NCBI GenBank assembly: GCA_014804495.1
Contig: JAAUZS010000010.1
Span: forward strand, 1-6,811
Reading direction: 5' to 3'
DNA: 6,811 nucleotides
DNA from: Lachnospiraceae bacterium
GTDB taxonomy: Bacteria > Bacillota > Clostridia > Lachnospirales > Lachnospiraceae
The notes under the pieces were generated by a model that ran no database searches, was not told the DNA's origin, and saw nothing but the letters and a program-made list of their open reading frames with translations. This document shows positions 1-5,616 of this stretch, in pieces. The position numbers were made by a program, and so were the translations under genes. Each line of letters begins with the position of its first letter. Positions within the stretch are counted from its first letter, which is position 1.

Positions 1-510
1 TTATTGAACGCAGCAGCCGAAAACTATGAAAAACTGAATGTCATTATTGCAGGAATGACAGAAAAGGAGCTTAATACGCCTTTCGATTTCTCAGATAGTG
101 CATCGAAGAAAGAAGCCCATTGGAAAAGAGATAAAAATCTCCGTGACGTTCTGATCCATCTATACGAATGGCATCAGCTTCTGCTAAACTGGGTAGAGTC
201 AAATCAAAACGGCGACAACAAACCGTTTCTTCCTAAGCCCTATAACTGGAAAACATACGGAAAATTGAATGAGGAATTCTGGAGGAAACATCAGAATACA
301 TCATTAGACGATGCAAGGGACATGTTTCAAAAATCCCACGATGAAGTCATGAAATTGGCGGAAACCTTTTCAAACGAGGAACTGTTTTCCAAAGGGGTTT
401 TCAGTTGGGCTGGCGGTAATGCTTTAGGTTCATATTTTGTCAGCAATTTGTCAAGCCATTATGATTGGGCTATGAAGAAGCTGAAAGCACATAAGAAAAA
501 TTGTGCTTGA
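1..510 (+). CDS. ClbS/DfsB family four-helix bundle protein (5' end cut by window)
   Basis: The open frame runs from base 1 (Leu-Leu-Asn-Ala-Ala) to a TGA stop, 169 visible residues. Family members normally begin about ten residues earlier, with a Met followed by a 'TK-DLL-AA' helix, so the true start lies upstream; the TTG at base 4 is not a likely start. Family signatures visible are RDKNLRDVLIHLYEWHQLLL near residues 44-63, FLPKPYNWKTYGKLNEEFW in the middle, and GSYFVSNLSSHYDWAMKK near the C-terminus. These place it in the ClbS/DfsB (DUF1706) family of DinB-like helical bundles. ClbS itself is a cyclopropane hydrolase that inactivates the genotoxin colibactin; most clostridial relatives have no known substrate and no colibactin genes are in view. 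It is followed by a long inverted repeat. Family assignment is confident; the function here is not known. Confidence 0.88.
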   Translation, partial: LLNAAAENYEKLNVIIAGMTEKELNTPFDFSDSASKKEAHWKRDKNLRDVLIHLYEWHQLLLNWVESNQNGDNKPFLPKPYNWKTYGKLNEEFWRKHQNTSLDDARDMFQKSHDEVMKLAETFSNEELFSKGVFSWAGGNALGSYFVSNLSSHYDWAMKKLKAHKKNCA

Positions 511-542
511 GTATGCGTTGTGAAACTGTTATTTCAGGTGAC

Positions 543-620
543 GAACTTGGACAAACTAAACAAAAGCGTGGCTCATTGCGGAGCAGAGACGCCCCGTTTT
601 TGTTTATTTTGTCCAAGTTC
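543..620. repeat. Long inverted repeat, possible terminator or palindromic element
   Basis: Bases 543-568 and 595-620 are reverse complements at 24 of 26 positions, with a 26-base centre (569-594). The outer ends read GAACTTGGACAAA and its complement. The centre can form its own hairpin: GCTC/GAGC (571-574 with 581-584), flanked by GCGT/ACGC (566-569 with 589-592) and followed by CCCGTTTTTG. Read on the + strand, that inner hairpin plus T5 could end transcription of the upstream ClbS-like gene. No target-site duplication is apparent at the ends. It may be a terminator, a miniature palindromic repeat, or both. Confidence 0.7.
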
Positions 621-690
621 TGGTTGTCGTACTAGAGCTTTGTAATTGCCTGAATTATGTCAAAAAGGGGAAGAAGGTCAATACAATAAA

Positions 691-1569
691 ATGCACTTCG
701 TGAAAGCAAAAGGAATATTATCTTCACAAAACGGAATGAATTTATATCGCGGGTGCTCCCACGGGTGTATTTATTGTGACTCGAGGAGCAGGTGCTACCA
801 TATGGAGCATGCTTTTGAAGATATTGAAGTAAAAGAAAATGCTATTGACCTGTTGGAACATGCTCTTAAGCATAAGCGGAAAAAGTGCATGATAGGTACA
901 GGCTCTATGACAGACCCGTATATTCCTTTGGAAATGGAAATCGAAAATGTCAGAAAGGCGCTGAATCTGATATATGAACATGGCTTTGGATTTACCGTCA
1001 TTACTAAATCAGACCGTATCCTGCGGGATTTAGAGCTTTTGCAGAAAATAAACGAAAGAGCTAAATGTGTCGTGCAAATGACACTGACTACTTACGATGA
1101 AGATTTGTGCAGGAAAATTGAACCGAATGTGAGTACGACAAGGGAGCGTTTCGAGGTCTTAATGAAGCTCCATGACGCTGGTATACCTACCGTTGTGTGG
1201 CTGTCTCCCATTTTGCCTTTTATCAATGATACGGAAGAAAATATTTCCGGGATTTTGGATATGTGCATTGAAGCAAAAGTCTATGGAATTATCTGTTTCG
1301 GAATGGGGATGACACTCCGCGAAGGTAACAGAGAGTATTTTTATAAGCAGCTTGACCGTCTTTTTCCTCAATTAAAGGAAAAATACATACGAACATACGG
1401 AAATCAGTATTCGCTTGAAAGCCCAAACAGCAAGCAGCTGATAACGTTATTTTGTCAGAAATGTAATGATGCCGGAATCGTTCATGATAATGAGCAGATA
1501 TTTAAGTATCTGCATACTTTTGAGGAAAAAGATGAAAACAGGCAGTTGAGTCTTTGGGATTTGGGTTGA
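691..1569 (+). CDS. SPL family radical SAM protein
   Basis: A 292-residue radical SAM enzyme, probably cytoplasmic. Residues 21-29 (GCSHGCIYC) carry the CxxxCxxC motif (C22, C26, C29) that binds the 4Fe-4S cluster used to cleave S-adenosylmethionine. The segment CMIGTGSMTDPYIPLE (about 66-81), followed by FTVITKS and PTVVWLSPILPFINDT, is typical of the spore-photoproduct-lyase-like SPL group. Members of this clostridial subgroup are not established DNA photolesion lyases and the substrate is unknown. The ATG at 691 is chosen because homologous proteins start with M-H-[FY]-V-x-A-K-G-I-L and the purine-rich AGGGGAAGAAGG lies 12 bases upstream; the in-frame TTG at 646 would add 15 residues unlike the family. 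It stands alone on the + strand, converging with the iron-sulfur gene downstream. Confidence 0.88.
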   Translation: MHFVKAKGILSSQNGMNLYRGCSHGCIYCDSRSRCYHMEHAFEDIEVKENAIDLLEHALKHKRKKCMIGTGSMTDPYIPLEMEIENVRKALNLIYEHGFGFTVITKSDRILRDLELLQKINERAKCVVQMTLTTYDEDLCRKIEPNVSTTRERFEVLMKLHDAGIPTVVWLSPILPFINDTEENISGILDMCIEAKVYGIICFGMGMTLREGNREYFYKQLDRLFPQLKEKYIRTYGNQYSLESPNSKQLITLFCQKCNDAGIVHDNEQIFKYLHTFEEKDENRQLSLWDLG

Positions 1570-1574
1570 TATAC

Positions 1575-1599
1575 AGCTCTTTGCCACTCAAAGCTTTTG
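1575..1599. terminator. Weak hairpin between convergent genes
   Basis: AGCTCTTTG (1575-1583) pairs with CAAAGCT (1589-1595), with one bulged C and a five-base loop, followed by TTTGA. It lies just after the stop of the radical SAM gene and just before the restored stop of the opposing iron-sulfur gene. The stem is short and AT-rich and the T tract is poor, so terminator function is only suggested. Confidence 0.35.
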
Positions 1600-1605
1600 A
1601 AGCTG

Positions 1606-2263
1606 TTATTGCGTTCCAAACGGGCAGGCTGCCATACAAAGACCGCATGCATTTTTTCTCCCATGAGTTTTAATATACAGACTTCTTTTTTTCGTTACAT
1701 AATTTATAATCTATTAAATCAGTTCTTAACGAGTTGATATCCCATTGTACATCATGCAATGCTTTATGTGGACAAGCATCAACACATTTTTTGCAATTTT
1801 CCGGGCAATTACTTTTTAAGATTTTGTTGCCATAAACAAACTGCTCATTTATTAAGATTACAGATAGTCTTACTCTGGGACCATATTTTTTTGTAATGAC
1901 AACATCATTTTTTCCAATCCAGCCTAGTCCTGCATTTACTGCTGCAAACTTGAAAGAAAAAGGAGCTGTCAAATCTACTTCATCGTTTTGTGCTATGGGC
2001 GGAATATAATATTTTATTTTACATTCATCAAGCATTTTCTGCAGTTGAGCTAAAATTTTTTCCACTACGTTTTTGGCAGCCTGAATACCTTTTTCAAATT
2101 TTTCTTCAGAATAAGTTTCGATTGTAAGATGTTCCCCATAAGGAACTGCAAATACTAAAGCAGATTTATAAGTGCTTGCAAATTCACTGTACGTAATATC
2201 TGTAAATCCATAAATAACTTCCGGATATTCTTCAAATATATTACGAATATTCTTCTCAACCAC
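1606..2263 (-). pseudogene. QueG-like double-cluster 4Fe-4S protein, frameshifted near its C-terminus
   Basis: This resembles the epoxyqueuosine-reductase-like '4Fe-4S double cluster binding' proteins: FKFAAVNAGLGWIGKNDVVIT (about 105-125) then C153-x3-C157-x2-C160-x3-C164-P. The reaction of these short paralogues is not established. The chosen start is GTG at 2263, with GGAGG eight bases upstream and the family-like NIRNIFEEYPEVIYGFTD after it. The uninterrupted frame extends to 2353 but that 30-residue extension looks unrelated. The intact frame stops early at 1670 (197 residues, ending NEKKKSVY). Removing one base from the A7 run (+ strand T7 at 1686-1692) gives NEKRSLYIKTHGRKNACGLC and onward to CPFGTQ, stop at 1606, 218 residues, restoring C206, C209 and C213 of the second cluster. 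So it is a recent frameshift, a slippage-expressed gene, or a sequencing error. TATAAT at 2331-2336 is a possible -10 without a clear -35. Confidence 0.82.
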
Positions 2264-2296
2264 GTAGACTTCCTCCAAGTCAACTCCCAGTTTAAA

Positions 2297-2314
2297 GTCA
2301 TAAAGCAGTATGAC
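2297..2314. promoter_or_regulatory. Small dyad upstream of the QueG-like gene
   Basis: GTCATA and TATGAC flank a six-base spacer, a perfect 6+6 inverted repeat. It sits in the 76-base gap between the toxN stop and the GTG start at 2263, downstream of a TATAAT-like sequence (2331-2336, minus strand). It could be an operator or a small RNA hairpin; chance occurrence in AT-rich DNA is quite possible. Confidence 0.2.
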
Positions 2315-2339
2315 ACGAATAGCCATAATGATTATATAT

Positions 2340-2879
2340 TTATTTGGTGCCACTCATTATTTTTGAGTTATATTTTTCACACTCCAATTCCATTCTCTTA
2401 AAATCCAAGCATTGTTTTCTGGCGGCGAAATTCTCTCCTGTAATATATTTTTGATAAAGAACATTTGCCGTATTTGCTAAATCGCTTATATGTTCGTTAC
2501 ACCATTCTAATTCTTTTATAAGAAGTTCCTTTTTCTTTCTTGTGTCCATATTATCATGTTTGCGAATTTTTGTATCAATTCGTTGTATCTGCGCATTTTC
2601 AACAGGTATCATAAGATTAAAATTTAAAACACCTATCAAAATTCCATTATGTACAATTTTCTTAAAATCAATCGTATTACGCATTTTTTCATGCTTTTTC
2701 TTAGGTTTTGACAGTGGCACGCAATACTTATGTGTATTACATATAAGAATTATGCCAAGAAATGGTCGTTCATCTTTTCCTATCTGTGGCGATACAGAAA
2801 AAATTCTATCGTCAATATTATGCAAATTTCTGATGTACTTCATGTCTATCCGATAAACTTCTAATGGTAACTGTGTCAT
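2340..2879 (-). CDS. toxN: ToxN/AbiQ/CptN family type III toxin-antitoxin endoribonuclease
   Basis: The 179-residue product matches the ToxN/AbiQ family: YRIDMKYIRNLHNIDDRIFS (9-28), the SPQIGKDERPFLGIIL block (30-45), KYCVPLSKPKKKHEKM (51-66), LIGVLNFNLMIPVE (81-94) and the helical C-terminus LIKELEWCNEH. These toxins are RNases that cut A-rich sites in mRNA and in their own antitoxin precursor; they are held inactive by repeats of the antitoxin RNA, and several act as phage-abortive-infection systems. AGGAG (2886-2890) lies six bases from the ATG. A promoter, a short RNA and a hairpin precede it, the canonical layout of the type. One oddity: the usual L-[TS]-S-P-K of the active-site region reads L-S-K-P-K (56-60), so Lys58 stands where Ser is expected. 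It could fall in the ToxN or the CptN subfamily; sequence alone does not separate them here. Confidence 0.9.
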   Translation of the reverse strand: MTQLPLEVYRIDMKYIRNLHNIDDRIFSVSPQIGKDERPFLGIILICNTHKYCVPLSKPKKKHEKMRNTIDFKKIVHNGILIGVLNFNLMIPVENAQIQRIDTKIRKHDNMDTRKKKELLIKELEWCNEHISDLANTANVLYQKYITGENFAARKQCLDFKRMELECEKYNSKIMSGTK

Positions 2880-2891
2880 AAAATTCTCCTG

Positions 2892-2928
2892 TAAAATATT
2901 TCAAGGACTATGCACCATAGTCCTTGAA
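2892..2928 (-). terminator. Attenuating hairpin between toxI and toxN
   Basis: On the minus strand TTCAAGGACTAT (2928-2917) pairs perfectly with ATAGTCCTTGAA (2911-2900) around a GGTGC loop: a 12-bp stem followed by ATATTTTAC. It lies between the antitoxin RNA and the ribosome binding site of toxN. In known type III loci a terminator in this place lets most transcripts end after the antitoxin and only some read into the toxin. The T tract is weak, which fits partial termination. Confidence 0.8.
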
Positions 2929-2992
2929 TGTAGTGTCACCGCAGCGACGCTAACGCTTTTTGAACGTCCACTTATTGGCAGGACTCTCCTTT
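2900..2992 (-). ncRNA. toxI: Type III antitoxin RNA (toxI-like)
   Basis: The untranslated leader between the promoter and toxN should encode the antitoxin RNA. Transcription is predicted to start near 2992, and about 65 nt precede the terminator stem. Two successive 36-nt blocks (2995-2960 and 2959-2924, minus strand), each ending in TTCAA, agree at 16 of 36 positions by eye, including AG-N-GTC and AC-N-TTCAA; 36 nt is also the repeat length of the founding ToxI. Possible stems are GTCC/GGAC (2984-2981 with 2969-2966) and AGCG/CGCT (2957-2954 with 2946-2943). CAAAAAG at 2962-2956 is a plausible ToxN cleavage site. The repeats are too degenerate for the unit boundaries to be fixed; identification rests mainly on position. 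Confidence 0.7.
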
Positions 2993-2998
2993 AATAGT

Positions 2999-3026
2999 AT
3001 TCTACCAAATACAAATTTTTTGTCAA
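2999..3026 (-). promoter_or_regulatory. SigA-type promoter of toxIN
   Basis: On the minus strand TTGACA (3026-3021) is a perfect -35 box and TAGAAT (3004-2999) a good -10 box, separated by 16 bases. The predicted start is near 2992, giving a transcript that begins directly with the antitoxin region. Confidence 0.8.
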
Positions 3027-3089
3027 TGATTAACCAAAACATATTTAATAAAATCTTCTCCATTATTTAAATTATTTTCCAAAACCCTC

Positions 3090-3118
3090 TTGACACCACC
3101 AGACTATCGTGATAGTCT
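3090..3118 (+). promoter_or_regulatory. Promoter of the blaI-M56 operon
   Basis: TTGACA (3090-3095) and TAGTCT (3113-3118) are 17 bases apart. The -35 box is perfect; the -10 box is poor, but it is embedded in a perfect palindrome that probably constrains its sequence. The transcript would start near 3125 and have a leader of about 80 bases before the repressor gene. No other good promoter was seen in the gap. Confidence 0.65.
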
Positions 3119-3149
3119 ATCCATACAGCTGTAGACTATTGCATTAGTC
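3101..3149. promoter_or_regulatory. Three consecutive operator dyads for the BlaI-type repressor
   Basis: Dyad 1 (3101-3118) is AGACTATC-GT-GATAGTCT, perfect, covering the spacer end and the whole -10 box. Dyad 2 (3124-3133) is TACAGCTGTA, a perfect match to the TACA-NN-TGTA core used by CopY/BlaI-type repressors, at the predicted start site. Dyad 3 (3134-3149) is GACTATTGCATTAGTC, one pair short of perfect, and shares its GACTAT arm with dyad 1 at a 32-base distance, about three helical turns. Their location just ahead of a BlaI-family gene makes autoregulation by that protein the simplest reading. Confidence 0.75.
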
Positions 3150-3203
3150 CAAAAAATCAACAAATTTCCAAACAATTCATCAGAAAGGAGCACAACCTTC
3201 ACC

Positions 3204-3557
3204 ATGAAACTATTTGATTCAGAATTAAAAGTAATGGAAGTACTATGGGAAAAAGGCAGCATACCCGCGCGCGATATAGTAGATGTGCTGTCCGAACGTA
3301 TCGGTTGGAATAAAAACACCACTTACACAGTTATTAAGAAATGTATAGAAAAAGGCACAATCGAGCGCGAGGAGCCAAACTTTTTATGTAAACCTCTTGT
3401 TACTAAAGACGAGGTGGCACAAAGCGAAACCGAACAGTTAATCGACAAGATGTTCGGCGGTTCCAGCGAGCTGTTTTTCTCATCATTTCTCAAAAATCAG
3501 GGAATTTCAGAGGCGGATGCCGCCCGTCTTTCCCAAATGATAAAGGAGGCAAAATAA
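3204..3557 (+). CDS. BlaI/MecI/CopY family transcriptional repressor
   Basis: A 117-residue protein of the usual family length. The N-terminal winged helix (about 1-72) starts with LFDSELKVMEVLWEKGSIPARDIV; the recognition helix region is WNKNTTYTVIKKCIEKGTIE, closely matching the BlaI/MecI pattern. The C-terminal helices (about 75-117) form the dimerisation part, where known members are inactivated by proteolysis. It should bind the three dyads in front of it and repress its own operon. AAAGGAG (3184-3190) lies 13 bases from the ATG, rather far, so translation may be weak; no better in-frame start is seen. Its stop and the start of the M56 protease gene are one base apart, and the two genes are a classic co-transcribed sensor-repressor pair. 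It probably does not control a beta-lactamase, since none is seen beside it. Confidence 0.93.
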   Translation: MKLFDSELKVMEVLWEKGSIPARDIVDVLSERIGWNKNTTYTVIKKCIEKGTIEREEPNFLCKPLVTKDEVAQSETEQLIDKMFGGSSELFFSSFLKNQGISEADAARLSQMIKEAK

Positions 3558-3558
3558 T

Positions 3559-5289
3559 ATGCTGCATTTTAGAATGAACATGCCGTTTATATTAATGGTA
3601 TTCTACGGAAGCCTTATGATAATTATTATCCTGCTTTTACGTGGTCTGCTTAAGCGCAGTCTGCCCAAATTTGTTTTTCCCGTTCTGTGGTGCATGGTAC
3701 TTCTGCGTCTGCTTGTACCATTCTCACTGAGCAGCCCGCTTAGTTTAAAAACGCACAATAATTCCTTTTTTTCCATATCTGACATAGTCAGCGTCTGGGA
3801 TGAATATACCTCTGCCAGTTCAGGCTATGCATCAACTTCCACTGATATAGTGGAGGATATTCAGGCATCCCTCGGCAGTGCAGACATCGCATCATACATA
3901 TCTCGCAGCAGCGATATACCTAACGATAATGTAATTGAGACCGTTGAATCATCTGATATTTTAAGCGATTCCGGCTCCATTACCGTTCATTATCAAGCAG
4001 CAGAAACAGGTTCAAGCTATTCTCAATTCCATATTTCCGGCGGTGCACTGCTACTTGTAATATACTTCCTGGGACTTATAGCAACCGTTGTCGTTTTACT
4101 GCTGCAAAAATACCGCTGCCATGTAAAACTTAAGAATCGGCTGCTTATTGAGCACAATGAAACCATTAATACTATCCTTCGTGAAATGAACATGGGACAT
4201 ATACTGGTCTTTACCAATGATGAGATTGCTTCCCCTCTTGTATGCGGCTTATTAACGCCACGCATATATCTCCCTACCCGCATGGATTTCAGTAACACCG
4301 AACTTCTGCGTCACATTCTTATGCATGAAGCCATGCATATAAAGCGAAAAGACAACCTTATTAAAGCGGTTATGCTCATCGCTCTTTGCATTAACTGGTT
4401 CAATCCGCTCGTCTGGCTGATGTCCAAGTATCTTTCATCGGACTTGGAGAGCGCGTGCGACGAAGCCGTTCTTCGTATGCTAGGTGAAGATGAGGCACGT
4501 AAAAGCTACGCTTCCAGCCTGCTTGCCATGGCGATTACCGGAAACCGGAGCACTCTACTTTACAGTGCATTTTCAAAAACGGAAGTAGAAAGGCGCATTC
4601 AAAACATACTGCAATATAAACAAGCATCTGTCCTGATACTGATGATTGCAGCCGTATTTACGCTTTGCAGCAGCGCTCTGCTCTCTACCGTCATGCCGGC
4701 TCCGTTTTCTTCCTATCTGACTTCGTTCTGTGCAAGTTCAGACTCAAGATGGGGAGTTAAAGTCGAGCTTACGCGGGATATAGCATTGGGGCAAAATCCC
4801 CAGAGACGTGCAGAGAACATTGTGTTTGATATTCTTAACACAGATACGACTCAGGACCCCGAGCTTATGGAAATAAGAATGCAGAATGCTCTGGCAGATG
4901 AATTTCATGTGGAAAAAGGCGCATTTTTCATCGACTTCTCGCTTTGCATCAATGACGAAGTGCGGGCTGCGGAATATGCCTCATTTGAACTTGTACAGGA
5001 TAAAGATGGTTTCTTCCTTTATAAAGGAGAGCCTGTACGTACATTTGTTGATAATACAAGCGGATTTGGCTTCTATCAGTCCAGAGCGGAAGGTTCGGTT
5101 GACATAACTGTAGTCAGAAACCGCTTCGGGTATATTACCAACGTTGTGGCACAGCATGAAGGCGACAGCGATTTTGACCGCCGCACCAGAGAAATCGGGC
5201 GAAGTGATACATTAAGTATGATGGAACTGCAGCCTGGCGGGACAGCTGAAACCACGCTGATACAAAATTCTTCCTATTCTGTCAGATAG
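3559..5289 (+). CDS. M56 family (BlaR1-type) membrane metalloprotease with a non-BlaR1 sensor region
   Basis: This 576-residue integral membrane protein is the signal-transducing partner of the BlaI-type repressor. Hydrophobic spans lie near 9-28, 38-57, 161-183 and 356-378, with a further hydrophobic stretch at 265-288. The zinc site is HEAMH (256-260), with E297 of DLESACDEAV as probable third ligand, 41 residues after the first His as in BlaR1. A roughly 100-residue Ser-rich loop (57-160) separates spans 2 and 3. The outer C-terminal part (379-576) is not a penicillin-binding domain; no SxxK plus KTG arrangement is seen. In BlaR1-type systems, ligand sensing outside activates the protease, which leads to loss of the repressor. 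The ligand here is unknown. AGGAGG (3544-3549) is nine bases upstream of the ATG; a second ATG at residue 6 is a possible alternative. Confidence 0.9.
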   Translation: MLHFRMNMPFILMVFYGSLMIIIILLLRGLLKRSLPKFVFPVLWCMVLLRLLVPFSLSSPLSLKTHNNSFFSISDIVSVWDEYTSASSGYASTSTDIVEDIQASLGSADIASYISRSSDIPNDNVIETVESSDILSDSGSITVHYQAAETGSSYSQFHISGGALLLVIYFLGLIATVVVLLLQKYRCHVKLKNRLLIEHNETINTILREMNMGHILVFTNDEIASPLVCGLLTPRIYLPTRMDFSNTELLRHILMHEAMHIKRKDNLIKAVMLIALCINWFNPLVWLMSKYLSSDLESACDEAVLRMLGEDEARKSYASSLLAMAITGNRSTLLYSAFSKTEVERRIQNILQYKQASVLILMIAAVFTLCSSALLSTVMPAPFSSYLTSFCASSDSRWGVKVELTRDIALGQNPQRRAENIVFDILNTDTTQDPELMEIRMQNALADEFHVEKGAFFIDFSLCINDEVRAAEYASFELVQDKDGFFLYKGEPVRTFVDNTSGFGFYQSRAEGSVDITVVRNRFGYITNVVAQHEGDSDFDRRTREIGRSDTLSMMELQPGGTAETTLIQNSSYSVR

Positions 5290-5310
5290 CCATACTAATA
5301 AAAAAGTCAA

Positions 5311-5349
5311 GGTTGCCGGCTTGAACCACATATCAGCTCAGCCGGCACC
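5311..5349. terminator. Hairpin between the convergent M56 and PspC genes
   Basis: TGCCGGCT (5314-5321) pairs with AGCCGGCA (5340-5347), and GG/CC extends the stem past a single bulged T. The loop is 18 bases. On the minus strand the stem is followed by AACC-TTGAC-TTTTTT, a T6 run a little too far away for a textbook terminator; on the + strand there is no T run. It sits 22 bases after the M56 stop and about 65 bases after the PspC stop, so it may serve both genes. Confidence 0.6.
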
Positions 5350-5415
5350 CCTGTTTCCATACATCCAATTATTCAATTCATTACTGTAACATTTTCCAAC
5401 TATCAAGTGATGACA

Positions 5416-5616
5416 TTAATACGTATCCTCCGGTATAAGAAGCGCCGCAATCAGATATGCAACAGCTCCAGTGCCGACACTTGCCAGTGTGCATACTACC
5501 CATATAATTCTTACAACCGTCGGATCAACATTTAAATATTCGCCTATACCTCCGCAAACTCCGCATACAGTTCTGTTTGTTCTGGAACGTACCAGTTTCT
5601 TATAATCGTTTCCCAT
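5416..5616 (-). CDS. PspC domain membrane mini-protein
   Basis: The 66-residue product carries a single PspC domain: KKLVRSRTNRTVCGVCGGIGEYLNVD (6-31), then a DPTVVRIIWVV stretch and one membrane span (about 33-60) ending in LLIPED. The CGVCGGIGEYLNVDPT segment is the hallmark of the family. In Proteobacteria PspC is a membrane partner in the phage-shock response; stand-alone Firmicute copies are usually linked to envelope stress but are poorly characterised. The ATG at 5616 is chosen because AAAGGAG lies seven bases upstream and the protein then begins just before the domain; a frame extending to 5658 would lack this site. It lies 82 bases after the EFR1-type gene on the same strand and may be co-transcribed with it. 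The AT-rich gap holds no clear promoter. Confidence 0.92.
   Translation of the reverse strand: MGNDYKKLVRSRTNRTVCGVCGGIGEYLNVDPTVVRIIWVVCTLASVGTGAVAYLIAALLIPEDTY

Noticed and set aside
646..690. TTG start extending the radical SAM protein by 15 residues
   Set aside because: The extension does not resemble the family, and ATG 691 has the purine-rich site upstream and the family-typical first residues.
1683..1693. Programmed -1 frameshift at A-AAA-AAG in the QueG-like gene
   Set aside because: The heptamer is in the right phase for a -1 shift, but the -1 frame reads EVCILKLM and does not give the family C-terminus; the needed frame is +1 (or -2).
2264..2285. MerR-type operator-promoter (TTGACTTGGAGG) ahead of the QueG-like gene
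   Set aside because: There is no convincing dyad or -10 box at the right distance, and the GGAGG is better explained as the ribosome binding site of the GTG start.
2264..2353. ATG start at 2353 (or 2326) for the QueG-like gene
   Set aside because: These 30 residues do not look like the family and overlap the toxN 3' end, whereas GTG 2263 has a GGAGG site at the right distance and starts at the family N-terminus.
2542..2856. 104-residue + strand frame opposite toxN
   Set aside because: It is the antisense shadow of toxN, has no ribosome binding site and no family signature.
2880..3030. Riboswitch or T-box leader ahead of toxN
   Set aside because: The hairpin and leader are fully explained by the type III antitoxin layout and no T-box or known aptamer core motif was seen.
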